From: Acidobacteriota bacterium
Lineage (GTDB): Bacteria > Acidobacteriota > Vicinamibacteria > Vicinamibacterales > UBA2999
Direction of reading: 5' to 3'
Length of the DNA: 64,000 nt
Assembly (NCBI GenBank): GCA_021730945.1
Contig: JAKFYH010000023.1
Span: forward strand, 99,937 to 163,936
This document shows positions 9,412 to 17,560 of the stretch, piece by piece. The number at the start of each line of letters is the position of its first letter. Position 1 is the first letter of the stretch. The position numbers and the translations under genes are program-made. The notes under the pieces were generated by a model, which saw only the letters and a program-made list of their open reading frames with translations, was not told where the DNA came from and did not search any database.

Positions 9412-10842
9412 TTATCGGAGCAACCCCATGCGGCGTAACGCGCCGCCCGTCAGCTGCTTCACCCGCAGCAACCGGCCGTCGACGGTCTTCGCGTAGCGGT
9501 CGCGCTCTCGCTCGAGCAGCCCATCACGCAGGTCGACCTCTCCCTGAAGGGAAGCCATCACCTGTGCCTGCCGCTTCACTTCCGCATCCAGATGTTGGGC
9601 GATGGCCTTCCAGTCGGGCTCCATCCGAATGAGATCGGCTGCGGCCTGGAGGATGGCCGTGCGCGCAGCCTGACGCCGCTTGGCAATGCCCGACTCGAAG
9701 CGATGCTCGCGACCTGACCGGCACGCCACGACATGCAGGATCGGCGAGGCCAGCGCCAACTCCTCGAACAGTTTCAGGCCCGGCCATACCTGGTTCAACA
9801 GGAGGCTCATCGCCGCGGGAACCGTCCTGGCCGTCGGGCGCCCCGCCAGGACGTCGAAGGCGCCGCGCGTGAGGCCCATGAGCGAGGCGGTCAGGTTCTC
9901 GACATCGGCGCTGTACTCGCCTCGTGCGTCGAGGAGGGTCAAGCCCACGCGCGACAACAGCACGCGCAGGGCCGATTCGTGGAAGAGGTTTACGTGACCG
10001 GGTGTGTTGTATCCCCCGTGCACCCAGCTGCAGGACTCGCGGAGGGCGCGGCCCTCCAGGGCATTCAGGTTCGGCACGGTGATCGCCACGAGTCCGTCTT
10101 CATGCAGCAACGGCACGAACTGCTCCAGGGCCCCCTTGGGGTCGGCAATATGCTCCAGGGTCTCCCAGAACGACAGCAGGTGGTACGGTCCCGGCGGCAG
10201 GTCCTGCGACGGATCGACAACCGGCAGGCCTTCGCCACGGGCAATCTCGATGGCGGTCGTGTCGACCTCCACGCCCTGCACCCTCAGGCCGCGTTCCAAG
10301 CCGGCCCGCAGGGAGTGCCCCACTCCGCACCCGGCATCCAGGTAGAACCGCTCGCCAGTCACGGGCAGCAGCGGCAACACGTCGTCGAGATACCGCCCGA
10401 TCCGCGCCATGTCGGCTTCGCGTCCCGCCGTCCGGTCGCGCGACTCCATCATTCGGGCCGCAAGGTCGCGCGCCTCCGGGCTTCGAGCAAAGAGCGTCTC
10501 GAAGACGGACCAGTCGACCCGCTTGGGCGTGAACCAGCAGCCGCACCCCGCGCACTCGTGGAACCGGTGTGCGTCGTAACTGGTGAAGATTTCGCGCGAC
10601 TCGCCGGCCCCGCACGCGGGACACCCGCGCGTGCCCACTCCGGCCAGGATCGCGTCCGCGTGCTGGCGCCAGTGCATCACCGCCGCGCGCCAGTCCGCCT
10701 CGGTCATGGTGGAGAACGGCAACACCGGCGTCGTCACCGTCCGCGGCGCATCGGCCGAATGGTTCACCAGGTCGACCGTCACGTGCGCGAAGCTGTTGCG
10801 CAGCCGCGTCAGCTTCTCGTCGGACACCAGTGGTTCGCTCAT
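9412..10842 (-). CDS. Zinc-ribbon SAM methyltransferase with C-terminal coiled coil
   Basis: After ~85 residues comes a four-cysteine ribbon (CPACGAGES then CAGCGCWF), followed by a class I methyltransferase domain with YLDAGCGVGHSLRAG near residue 170 and a helical, charged C-terminus (residues ~395-455) that looks like a coiled coil. Zn-ribbon methyltransferases of this type methylate sugars or glycan ends in surface-polysaccharide clusters. The ATG overlaps the stop of the upstream nucleotidyltransferase-methyltransferase gene (ATGA). It directly follows the phosphoramidate-type genes, so it is one candidate for the O-methylation step, which remains inference. Confidence 0.85.
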   Translation of the reverse strand: MSEPLVSDEKLTRLRNSFAHVTVDLVNHSADAPRTVTTPVLPFSTMTEADWRAAVMHWRQHADAILAGVGTRGCPACGAGESREIFTSYDAHRFHECAGCGCWFTPKRVDWSVFETLFARSPEARDLAARMMESRDRTAGREADMARIGRYLDDVLPLLPVTGERFYLDAGCGVGHSLRAGLERGLRVQGVEVDTTAIEIARGEGLPVVDPSQDLPPGPYHLLSFWETLEHIADPKGALEQFVPLLHEDGLVAITVPNLNALEGRALRESCSWVHGGYNTPGHVNLFHESALRVLLSRVGLTLLDARGEYSADVENLTASLMGLTRGAFDVLAGRPTARTVPAAMSLLLNQVWPGLKLFEELALASPILHVVACRSGREHRFESGIAKRRQAARTAILQAAADLIRMEPDWKAIAQHLDAEVKRQAQVMASLQGEVDLRDGLLERERDRYAKTVDGRLLRVKQLTGGALRRMGLLR

Positions 10843-12863
10843 GCCCGTCTCCCGCCGGCAGTCGAGCCGGGCGGCTCAACCACGTCGGCCGCGACCAGCG
10901 CGGCCGAATGCACCGTGAATCGACTGGCACCCGGACGTCCCGATGCCTGATGGTTCGAGACGATGACACGATAGTCCCTGGGCAGCTCACGCGGGAGCAG
11001 ACGCAAGCGGGCCCGGCCGGGGACGACGACGACGGCCGTGGCCGCGAAGGCTCCCCGTTGGCAGTCCAGCAGCCCGATCGAAACACCGCCGCTATCGAGT
11101 GTCAGTTGGACGTCGAGCGCGTTGGCGCCGCTGCCGTCCGGAAGGCGGTGTTCGGCCGAGACCGCGGCGTAGGCAAAGGGCGCCTCGCCCGTGACGAAGG
11201 CGTGACGTCCGGACGCGACGGTGAGAGTCGCCGCGTCGGCGGCAAACTCCGAGGCGTCAAGGGCCTGAACAACGCGGCCGCCATAGTGTTGCTCCTCGGT
11301 GAAGAACGGTTCAGGTTTGGAGCTCGACGTTCGCCTCAGTTCGTACCAGACGTAGACATCGTCGTTCCAGAGCTGGCGCCTCGTCACGGCAAAACCCGGT
11401 TCGGCCAGCGCCAGCAGCTTGTCGTCATCGTGCCAGTCGGACCACGGACACGCCTCGTCACCAACGGTCGGGTCTGACGCGCGGGCGAACATCAGGGGAT
11501 CGAACTCATCCTTGGATTCCCATCCACACGTCCGGCGGGCGAACTCCCACGTGTAGAGCATCAGGACGATGCGCCCGCCTGGGGCGAGGACACGTGCCGC
11601 CTTGGCCAGCATCGTGCGCTGGTCGGGCGTCGGCATCGCCATCAACGAACCATAGATGAACACCACGTCGAAGGTGCTGGTCGGAAACTTCGCCGGGTCG
11701 TCGAGCAGGATCGTCTCGATCTCGCCCGCCCCGGTCAGGCTTGCCACGCGCCGAATCACCTCGAGATTCGTCGGTACGATGTCCGCACACGTAATCGCGG
11801 CGCCCTTCGAGCGGTAGTAGACCTCGTGGAGCCCCAGGCCGGACCCAATCGACAGAACACGTTGGCCGGCGATCGTCGGCGCCAAGGTCCGCAGGAAGGT
11901 CATTTCTTCCGGGTAGCCGCCAAAGCGGCTGCGGAACGCGGCGTTCCAGGTGGCGAGCAGGTCGCCGTCCGCGGCCGAAGCGAGCACCGAGGTGTCGTGC
12001 TTGCCGGCCCCGGACGGGGCATGGCGCCAGTAGGCGCGGGATCGTTCGATATCAAAGGGTGAGGGATTAGTCACAGTGTCAGTGCTCCATGGCGCGCGGG
12101 TTGCCCGCGGCGCTCGCAAAGTGGGATCGAGGCGCAGCAGGGCGGTTTCGCAAACCTGCAAATCGGTGGCGGAGTCCACCTCGAACCACGGGTCAGCGAT
12201 GCCGACGCCCGTCACGACGACCCCCGACTCGATCAGAAGTCGCAGGAGGCTGGTCATGTCGAGTCGATCGGCGGCCGCCGGATCCATCGCGTCGAGGAGC
12301 TGCTCGACCGACGCCCAGCCGGCCGGCGTGAACTTGAGCAGGCCCATGTACTGACCGTTGACCTCGGCAAGGCTCGACGGCCTGCGCCCGATGTCCGTGA
12401 CCCGGCCGGCATCGTCGACGGCGAACGTCTCGGCGTCGATCAGCGGGTCGCCGAACCGCTCCTCCCACTGCGACTGCCAGTTGCGGTCGAAGGTCAGCGC
12501 GATGTCCGCCGCTGCCCGTGCCAGGCTCACAACAGTGGGTGTGAAGTAGACGAGATCGGCATAGCTGACAAGGCACGGCGCCTGCCGCAGCCATTCGGCC
12601 GCGCACTGCAGGGACCGCACCATGTTCGTGGCCGCCCATCGCGGGTTGTCGAAGAGCCGCACGTGCGGTCGCTCGAGCATCTCCCCCATGTAGCCCCGCA
12701 CGACGCCCACATCCGTGACACCGGCGCCACGCAGCGCGTCCATCTGCCATTCGAGCAAAGGGCGCCCGAGGACGGGCACCAGGCACTTGGGCCGGTCGGA
12801 CGTCAACCCGCCAAGCCGGCTGCCTCGCCCGGCCGCCAGCACGATGGCGCGGCCCACGCTCAC
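10839..12863 (-). CDS. Fused nucleotidyltransferase (phosphoglutamine cytidylyltransferase-like) and SAM methyltransferase
   Basis: One uninterrupted 674-residue frame carries three parts. Residues 1-~245 are a sugar-phosphate-type nucleotidyltransferase (LAAGRGSRLGGL, then RPKCLVPVLGRPLL, with later Asp metal ligands). Residues ~264-520 are a class I methyltransferase (VLSIGSGLGLHEVYY, later VFIYGSLMAM). Residues ~521-674 are a beta-rich module shared with two operon neighbours. The first domain matches in kind and size Cj1416 of Campylobacter, which makes CDP-L-glutamine from CTP and L-glutamine phosphate. No stop or frameshift separates the domains. The GTG start overlaps the upstream stop (GTGA) and follows GGGGG; an ATG 15 bases upstream is the alternative. 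Confidence 0.82.
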   Translation of the reverse strand: MSVGRAIVLAAGRGSRLGGLTSDRPKCLVPVLGRPLLEWQMDALRGAGVTDVGVVRGYMGEMLERPHVRLFDNPRWAATNMVRSLQCAAEWLRQAPCLVSYADLVYFTPTVVSLARAAADIALTFDRNWQSQWEERFGDPLIDAETFAVDDAGRVTDIGRRPSSLAEVNGQYMGLLKFTPAGWASVEQLLDAMDPAAADRLDMTSLLRLLIESGVVVTGVGIADPWFEVDSATDLQVCETALLRLDPTLRAPRATRAPWSTDTVTNPSPFDIERSRAYWRHAPSGAGKHDTSVLASAADGDLLATWNAAFRSRFGGYPEEMTFLRTLAPTIAGQRVLSIGSGLGLHEVYYRSKGAAITCADIVPTNLEVIRRVASLTGAGEIETILLDDPAKFPTSTFDVVFIYGSLMAMPTPDQRTMLAKAARVLAPGGRIVLMLYTWEFARRTCGWESKDEFDPLMFARASDPTVGDEACPWSDWHDDDKLLALAEPGFAVTRRQLWNDDVYVWYELRRTSSSKPEPFFTEEQHYGGRVVQALDASEFAADAATLTVASGRHAFVTGEAPFAYAAVSAEHRLPDGSGANALDVQLTLDSGGVSIGLLDCQRGAFAATAVVVVPGRARLRLLPRELPRDYRVIVSNHQASGRPGASRFTVHSAALVAADVVEPPGSTAGGRRA

Positions 12864-13462
12864 ACGATCCCCCACCATGCGCGCAGCCTCGCCACGTCGG
12901 CGGGCCGGGGATCGGTGAAGCGCTCGGGGTGCCACATCATGCCGAAAAGGCGGCGCGATCGGTCGGCCACGGCTTCGACAACTCCGTCCTCCGCCCGCGC
13001 GAGCACGTCGAGACCCGGCGCTGAGTCGTGCGCGCCCAGCTCGTGGTAGCTGTTGACGACATCGCGGACGCCAGCCAGATCCACTGCGTGGTCGCACGCC
13101 ACGTGGCCGTCGAGCGCGCCGAGCGCCACGCCTGCATGGTGCTGGATCACCTGCATGCCGCGGCAGACGCCGACGACGGGCCAGCCACGCTCCGCGGCGA
13201 TGCCCAGCAACCGGAATTCCGTCGCGTCCCGCTCGGGCGCATTGCCCCCGTAAGCGGCGAGCGAATTGCCGCCGGTCAGGAGCACGCCGGCCACCGCCAC
13301 GCCCCGCACCAGCCGTTCGGCCGAGGCGGCGTCGTTGGGAACCAGGACGGGTGTGACGCCGCACACCGACAGGAACGCGGCCCAGCGTTGATCGAGGGCA
13401 TCGCGGCGCTCACCGTGCGGCACCGAGATGTCGACGCGCTGAGTCACAGCGACAAAGCTCAT
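12860..13462 (-). CDS. Class I glutamine amidotransferase (gamma-glutamyl-CDP-amidate hydrolase-like)
   Basis: This 200-residue peptidase C26/GATase1 protein has the nucleophile elbow VVGVCRGMQVIQ (Cys near residue 95), a GG loop (LLTGGNS) and the late His-Glu pair MMWHPERF. It is a stand-alone hydrolase with no synthetase domain. The same type and size of protein, Cj1417, hydrolyses the gamma-glutamyl bond of CDP-L-glutamine to release cytidine diphosphoramidate in MeOPN biosynthesis. Its place between a nucleotidyltransferase and a PEP-synthase-like kinase supports that role rather than gamma-glutamyl-GABA or folate hydrolysis. ATGA overlap with the upstream gene fixes the start. Confidence 0.85.
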   Translation of the reverse strand: MSFVAVTQRVDISVPHGERRDALDQRWAAFLSVCGVTPVLVPNDAASAERLVRGVAVAGVLLTGGNSLAAYGGNAPERDATEFRLLGIAAERGWPVVGVCRGMQVIQHHAGVALGALDGHVACDHAVDLAGVRDVVNSYHELGAHDSAPGLDVLARAEDGVVEAVADRSRRLFGMMWHPERFTDPRPADVARLRAWWGIV

Positions 13463-15786
13463 CGGATGACCCGCACCTGCCGCGCCGCGCAGTCGATCGA
13501 GAGGACCTGCGCCCGCAACCACGCCTGATAGTTGGCTTCGCCGGCGCCAATCACAGCCGGGAGGCCCAGCTCGGCGGCGCGTACGGCCATGTGCGAATTG
13601 GCGCCGCCCCACATCGTCACGAAGCCGCGGATGCCGTGCGAGAAAATCCAGTCGAAGCCGGGGTCGGCGCTCGGAATCAGCAGAATGCTGCCTTCGAGCG
13701 CCTCCCGCCCGCTGTTGGCGAACGCCACCGGGCCCTCGGCCGCCGCCACGGTGACGAAGTTCGGCTCCGCCGGCGGCACCTCGAACGCCCACACATCGCC
13801 GGGCTCCACGATGAGCGGCGGCAGCACGATGTGCTCGGTCATCGCGTGGGCTCGGCGCCCGGATTCGACGCTCTGCCGGAAGGCGTCGCCGGGGTCGGCG
13901 CTGGATGCATAGAGCTGCTGGATGCAGCTGTAGTCCAGATACGCGCAGTCGTCCACCGAGAGTCCATGCTCGCCCAGCGAGTCGCGTAGCAGGCGCAGGG
14001 CGTCGCTCAGGCTCTGCGTGAACACGAACTTGGCGTACTCGCGGCCCTCGATGGCGGCCTTGATGAAGTTGAAGAGCCCGACGGCATCGTGCCCCAGTTG
14101 GTGCTCGGCCAGCAGCTTCGACGTGCGGTTCAGCTGATCGATGGAGATGGCAAAGCCGCGGTCTTGTGCGGGCCCCGCATCGCGTCTCTTCGCCCAGTCG
14201 AAGTAACGGTCGGGCGTCTCGTCGTAGCGGGCGGACAGCACGTCGTAGGTGCCAGGCCGCAGATGCCCGTAGCGCGCGAGGAAGGCGTCGCGATCGAGCG
14301 TGGCGAAGTCGACCGAGATCCGCGAGCCAACCGTCGAGAGTCCGGCCATGAATCTGCGGTGCTCATCGGGGCTCAGCACGCCGGTGGCGACGAGCGACTG
14401 CAGCAACTGCACCGCGATGAAGGCAGCGCGCGCCAGGCCGACAAACGGCAGTGTGCCGTACCGCTTGCAGTCCTCGATGAGCCAGTAGACCTTGGCCAGC
14501 GGGTCATCCAGTCCCTCGGCGACCAGGCGGCGGCGCTCCTCGAGCCGGCGGATTTTGTCGATATCGGCAAGCCACAGCCCGGTATCGGGATGAATGATGC
14601 GGTTGGTCAGCCGCCGCAGGCTGTCGGCAAGCGCCTCGCGGTCGGCGGTCGAGAATCCGTGGGCCGTGAGCCGCTCCATTCGCCGCGGCAGGTCGAGCGT
14701 GTAGCACGAGTACACGATCTCGAATTCCACCTTGTCGTGGTGGCTCGGCACCGCCACCAGCGAGTCGATGTAGTAGTTGACCAGACGCTCGGCCAGGTTC
14801 GGGGCGACGTCGGCCGGCACGAACGAGTTGAAGCTGACCCGGACGTCGATGTACGGCTGCCCGCCCAGGTTGAACAGCAACGGGAAGCTGCGCAAGTTGC
14901 GGTAGCCGTAGTTGTTTCGCTGGTACGCCCACACGCTGTCGGTGATGGCGTCCTTGTAGAGCGACAGGGCCAGCGGCTTCGGACGGATGCCGATGATCTC
15001 CGCCGGGTTCCAGTCCGGCATCACCCCGTACACCGTCCGCGAGCCGAGAAGATACGGATGGGGCCGCTGGCCGTCGGCCACTTTGCGTGCGATGCGCCCC
15101 AACGCCTGGCTGATCGCGGCGGCCGGCACGTCGGCGCCCCGAGCCAGCGTTAGAGGCCGCACTTGCAGAAGGTAGAGGACGCCGGCGCTGTCGGCGGCGA
15201 ACTCGATGTCAAGGGCGTCCTCGCCCAGCAGCGTCTGGAGCTCACGCGCCAGCACCACCACGCCGGCGAATTTATGGCCGGGCGTCAGTACGGCGTCGCG
15301 GAAGGCATAGAACGTCCGCGTGTCGGCTGAACGGCCGCCGGTGACCGTGTCGGTCCGTCCGGTGGACTCGTCGTAGTTGATCACGAAGTAGGGCGAACCC
15401 GTGCCGGCATCGCGCGTGAACACGACGCCGCTCATGCTTACGTCGCCGACCATGGGCTGCACGAACACCTGGTCCGTGTCGTCCTTGCGGCCGAACGAGC
15501 GCACGACGTCGTCGATGGCAGCAGCCTGGCTCTCAGGGCCCAGCACGTCGAGTGTCGACGTGAACCGGCCGGCCATCGACTGCGCGGCTCCGTCCTCGGC
15601 CTGGGCGCTGCTGCGGACGGCCACGGCCGTGCGCGCCCACGGTGCGAGCCGGTCGAGGACCGCTGCGCGCGCGACCTGCCAGTCGCGCACCGTGAACCGC
15701 ACCTGCGGCAGCACCCGCGCGGCGGTCACCACCGGCGCCAGCCGGTCCAGGGTCTCAGCCTTGGTGCCGAATGCGATCGGGCTCAT
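13459..15786 (-). CDS. PEP-synthase-like phosphotransferase (L-glutamine kinase-like)
   Basis: This 775-residue protein has an N-terminal PEP-synthase/PPDK ATP-grasp part (AVRSSAQAEDG, VVFTRDAGTGSPYFVINYD), a long middle domain and a C-terminal mobile domain with GGANSHMAVRAAELG, whose His is the phosphoryl carrier. A separate PEP/pyruvate TIM barrel is not evident, so it is not ordinary PEP synthase. Cj1418 has this build and phosphorylates L-glutamine at the side-chain amide, the first step of MeOPN formation. The start with MSPIAFGTKAETLD was chosen because its ATG overlaps the upstream stop (ATGA); an earlier in-frame codon would intrude into the upstream gene. Confidence 0.85.
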   Translation of the reverse strand: MSPIAFGTKAETLDRLAPVVTAARVLPQVRFTVRDWQVARAAVLDRLAPWARTAVAVRSSAQAEDGAAQSMAGRFTSTLDVLGPESQAAAIDDVVRSFGRKDDTDQVFVQPMVGDVSMSGVVFTRDAGTGSPYFVINYDESTGRTDTVTGGRSADTRTFYAFRDAVLTPGHKFAGVVVLARELQTLLGEDALDIEFAADSAGVLYLLQVRPLTLARGADVPAAAISQALGRIARKVADGQRPHPYLLGSRTVYGVMPDWNPAEIIGIRPKPLALSLYKDAITDSVWAYQRNNYGYRNLRSFPLLFNLGGQPYIDVRVSFNSFVPADVAPNLAERLVNYYIDSLVAVPSHHDKVEFEIVYSCYTLDLPRRMERLTAHGFSTADREALADSLRRLTNRIIHPDTGLWLADIDKIRRLEERRRLVAEGLDDPLAKVYWLIEDCKRYGTLPFVGLARAAFIAVQLLQSLVATGVLSPDEHRRFMAGLSTVGSRISVDFATLDRDAFLARYGHLRPGTYDVLSARYDETPDRYFDWAKRRDAGPAQDRGFAISIDQLNRTSKLLAEHQLGHDAVGLFNFIKAAIEGREYAKFVFTQSLSDALRLLRDSLGEHGLSVDDCAYLDYSCIQQLYASSADPGDAFRQSVESGRRAHAMTEHIVLPPLIVEPGDVWAFEVPPAEPNFVTVAAAEGPVAFANSGREALEGSILLIPSADPGFDWIFSHGIRGFVTMWGGANSHMAVRAAELGLPAVIGAGEANYQAWLRAQVLSIDCAARQVRVIR

Positions 15787-16301
15787 AGGCCCAATTCCGT
15801 CCATAACTCGTCAACGACCGCCGCGGGCGGGCGGCGCCCGTCGTTCACCACCGTCATGTCGGGCCGCTGAGGCTCCTCGGCGGGAACGTCCACGCCCACG
15901 ACGTGGCTCGCGGGTGCCGTGGCACCGCCGCCATAGAGACGGGCGGGATGCCGAGCCGCGAGCACGTCGAACGGCGCGGTGACGAACACCTCGCGGTACG
16001 AGGCGATGTTCGCGCGGTTCCATTCCTGGCAGGCGTGGAACAGCGAAATCGTCGCGCACACGACGTCGACGCCCTGTTCCGCCAGCAACCGGCACAGACG
16101 CGCGTTGCGCATCGCGCTGGTGAGGCGCTCCTCGCGGGTGTAGCCCAGATCGTCGTCGAACGCCCTCCGCAGAGCGTCGCCGTCGAGCAGGATCACGGTG
16201 CGCCCCGCGGCGCGAAGTCGTGTGGTGAAGATACCGGCCAGCGTGGTCTTCCCCGCCCCGGCCAGGCCAGTGAACCAATACACGGTGCCGACGCCGTTCA
16301 T
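15783..16301 (-). CDS. APS-kinase-family P-loop kinase (cytidine diphosphoramidate kinase-like)
   Basis: The 172-residue protein opens VYWFTGLAGAGKTT, a Walker A loop, followed by LLDGDALRRAFDDDLGY and VVCATISLF. These features place it in the adenylylsulfate kinase family, but the usual DRxENIRR stretch is replaced by ERLTSAMRNARL. The ATISLF and VVGVDVPAEEP segments recall the Cj1415 branch, which phosphorylates the 3'-hydroxyl of CDP-amidate. No ATP sulfurylase gene accompanies it, arguing against a PAPS role. The start ATG overlaps the upstream stop as TGATG; a second ATG lies nine bases upstream. Confidence 0.83.
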   Translation of the reverse strand: MNGVGTVYWFTGLAGAGKTTLAGIFTTRLRAAGRTVILLDGDALRRAFDDDLGYTREERLTSAMRNARLCRLLAEQGVDVVCATISLFHACQEWNRANIASYREVFVTAPFDVLAARHPARLYGGGATAPASHVVGVDVPAEEPQRPDMTVVNDGRRPPAAVVDELWTELGL

Positions 16302-17560
16302 CAGGACCATCGCCGCCACAACCGCCCGGCGAAATCGCTCCTGGTCCTGGCCCTCGCACGCGCAGCGGCCCGCCGTACCCGGCCACGGGGAATCGAGCGA
16401 TCGACCAGGGCCGCCGCCGGCCACCAGACGCTCAACACCAGCAGCCACAACTTGAGGCGGCCGGTCAGGCCCACGCGATACCCATGGCAGGAGGCTTCGC
16501 GACCGAGCGCGACGTCGCAGAGCCACCGCTCTTGCCAGACGGCGCGGCGTGTTGGCCGTGTCCTGTGAACAACCGTGCTCGGCTCGGTGTAGACATCACC
16601 GTGCCACGTGTAGCCATAGAAGGTCAGGCGACGCAGGCACTCATGGTCGGGGTCGATACCCAGCCACCGTGCGCATGCGTTCAGTGTCGCCGGTGCGTCG
16701 CGTCGCAGGTCCTCAAGGCGGGCGACGTGCACGTTGCGGCCTTCGTGTCGCGCTGCAGCGAGCCGATCCCAGTCCTGGAACAGGAGTCGCGTCAGCTGGT
16801 CCTCCAGATCGAGGCGCGGCGTGTCCGACAATCCATGCCGGGTCGCGAACGTCATGTGGGCCACGTAGGTTTCATAAGGGTCGCGGATCGGTATTAGGTA
16901 CTTGTCGGCATGCAGCGCCCCCGGGCGGCCGGGCGCAAGGCCGTTGCAGGCGATGTTCGAGCGGTCCAGCAAGCGCTCGGGCCAGGCCCAGTCACCGTGG
17001 TGCAGGTGATGCAGAACGACCGAAACCCGGGAGAGGTCCTGTCCAGCACACCAGCCGAATGCGATGACCAGGCCGAGGAAGACGTTGCGCTCGGATGTCT
17101 CGACGCCGGATATCGCGGCGAGAAAGGCTTCCTTGAAATGCGGCAGGTCGTAGCGAATGTATGTCGACATCGTGTCGCCGAGCCGGCCGCCCAGGATCAC
17201 CGAGGCACTCGAGTCGAACAGGAGCCGTGCCGCCGGCCACGCCATGAACGCGTCGACGATTCCCGCCGCCGGACGCGAAAGAACATCGGGATGGCAGGCA
17301 ATGAAGTCGTAAAACTTGAACGGGTGGGGCACATGGAGTACCTGTGGGTGCCCATCCAGGAAGGCGTGCAACAGGGCTGACCCGCTGCGGCCGGTCACAA
17401 CAAGCTGCGCGATCGGGCAGCCCGCGACCCTGGCGAAGTCGGCCGGCGTAGGCAGCGGTCGCACGGCGAGAGGAAAAGTGTAGGTCACGCCGCCGTCGCG
17501 CGCCAACGCCGCCGCCTGCTGTTCGCCTGACACGACGTCCGCCGCCTCCCTAGTCTGCAT
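16301..17560 (-). CDS. Sulfotransferase-fold protein, candidate phosphoramidate transferase
   Basis: The 419-residue protein has TGRSGSALLHAFLDG near residue 55, matching the 5'-phosphosulfate loop of PAPS sulfotransferases, and IPIRDPYETYVAH near residue 225, matching the 3'-phosphate-binding region. The C-terminus is basic with a hydrophobic patch. It directly precedes the APS-kinase-like gene (TGATG). In the MeOPN pathway the activated donor is 3'-phospho-CDP-amidate, which carries a 3'-phosphate just as PAPS does, so this protein may transfer phosphoramidate instead of sulfate; that is inference. The ATG overlaps the upstream gene by 11 bases; a GTG 27 bases downstream, preceded by GGGAGG, is the alternative start. 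Confidence 0.75.
   Translation of the reverse strand: MQTREAADVVSGEQQAAALARDGGVTYTFPLAVRPLPTPADFARVAGCPIAQLVVTGRSGSALLHAFLDGHPQVLHVPHPFKFYDFIACHPDVLSRPAAGIVDAFMAWPAARLLFDSSASVILGGRLGDTMSTYIRYDLPHFKEAFLAAISGVETSERNVFLGLVIAFGWCAGQDLSRVSVVLHHLHHGDWAWPERLLDRSNIACNGLAPGRPGALHADKYLIPIRDPYETYVAHMTFATRHGLSDTPRLDLEDQLTRLLFQDWDRLAAARHEGRNVHVARLEDLRRDAPATLNACARWLGIDPDHECLRRLTFYGYTWHGDVYTEPSTVVHRTRPTRRAVWQERWLCDVALGREASCHGYRVGLTGRLKLWLLVLSVWWPAAALVDRSIPRGRVRRAAARARARTRSDFAGRLWRRWS

Noticed and set aside
15783..17560. Conventional PAPS-dependent sulfation module (APS kinase plus sulfotransferase)
   Set aside because: Kept only as an alternative: no ATP sulfurylase genes are present, the kinase lacks the usual DRxENIRR stretch, and it is embedded with glutamine kinase- and GATase-like genes that sulfation does not need.
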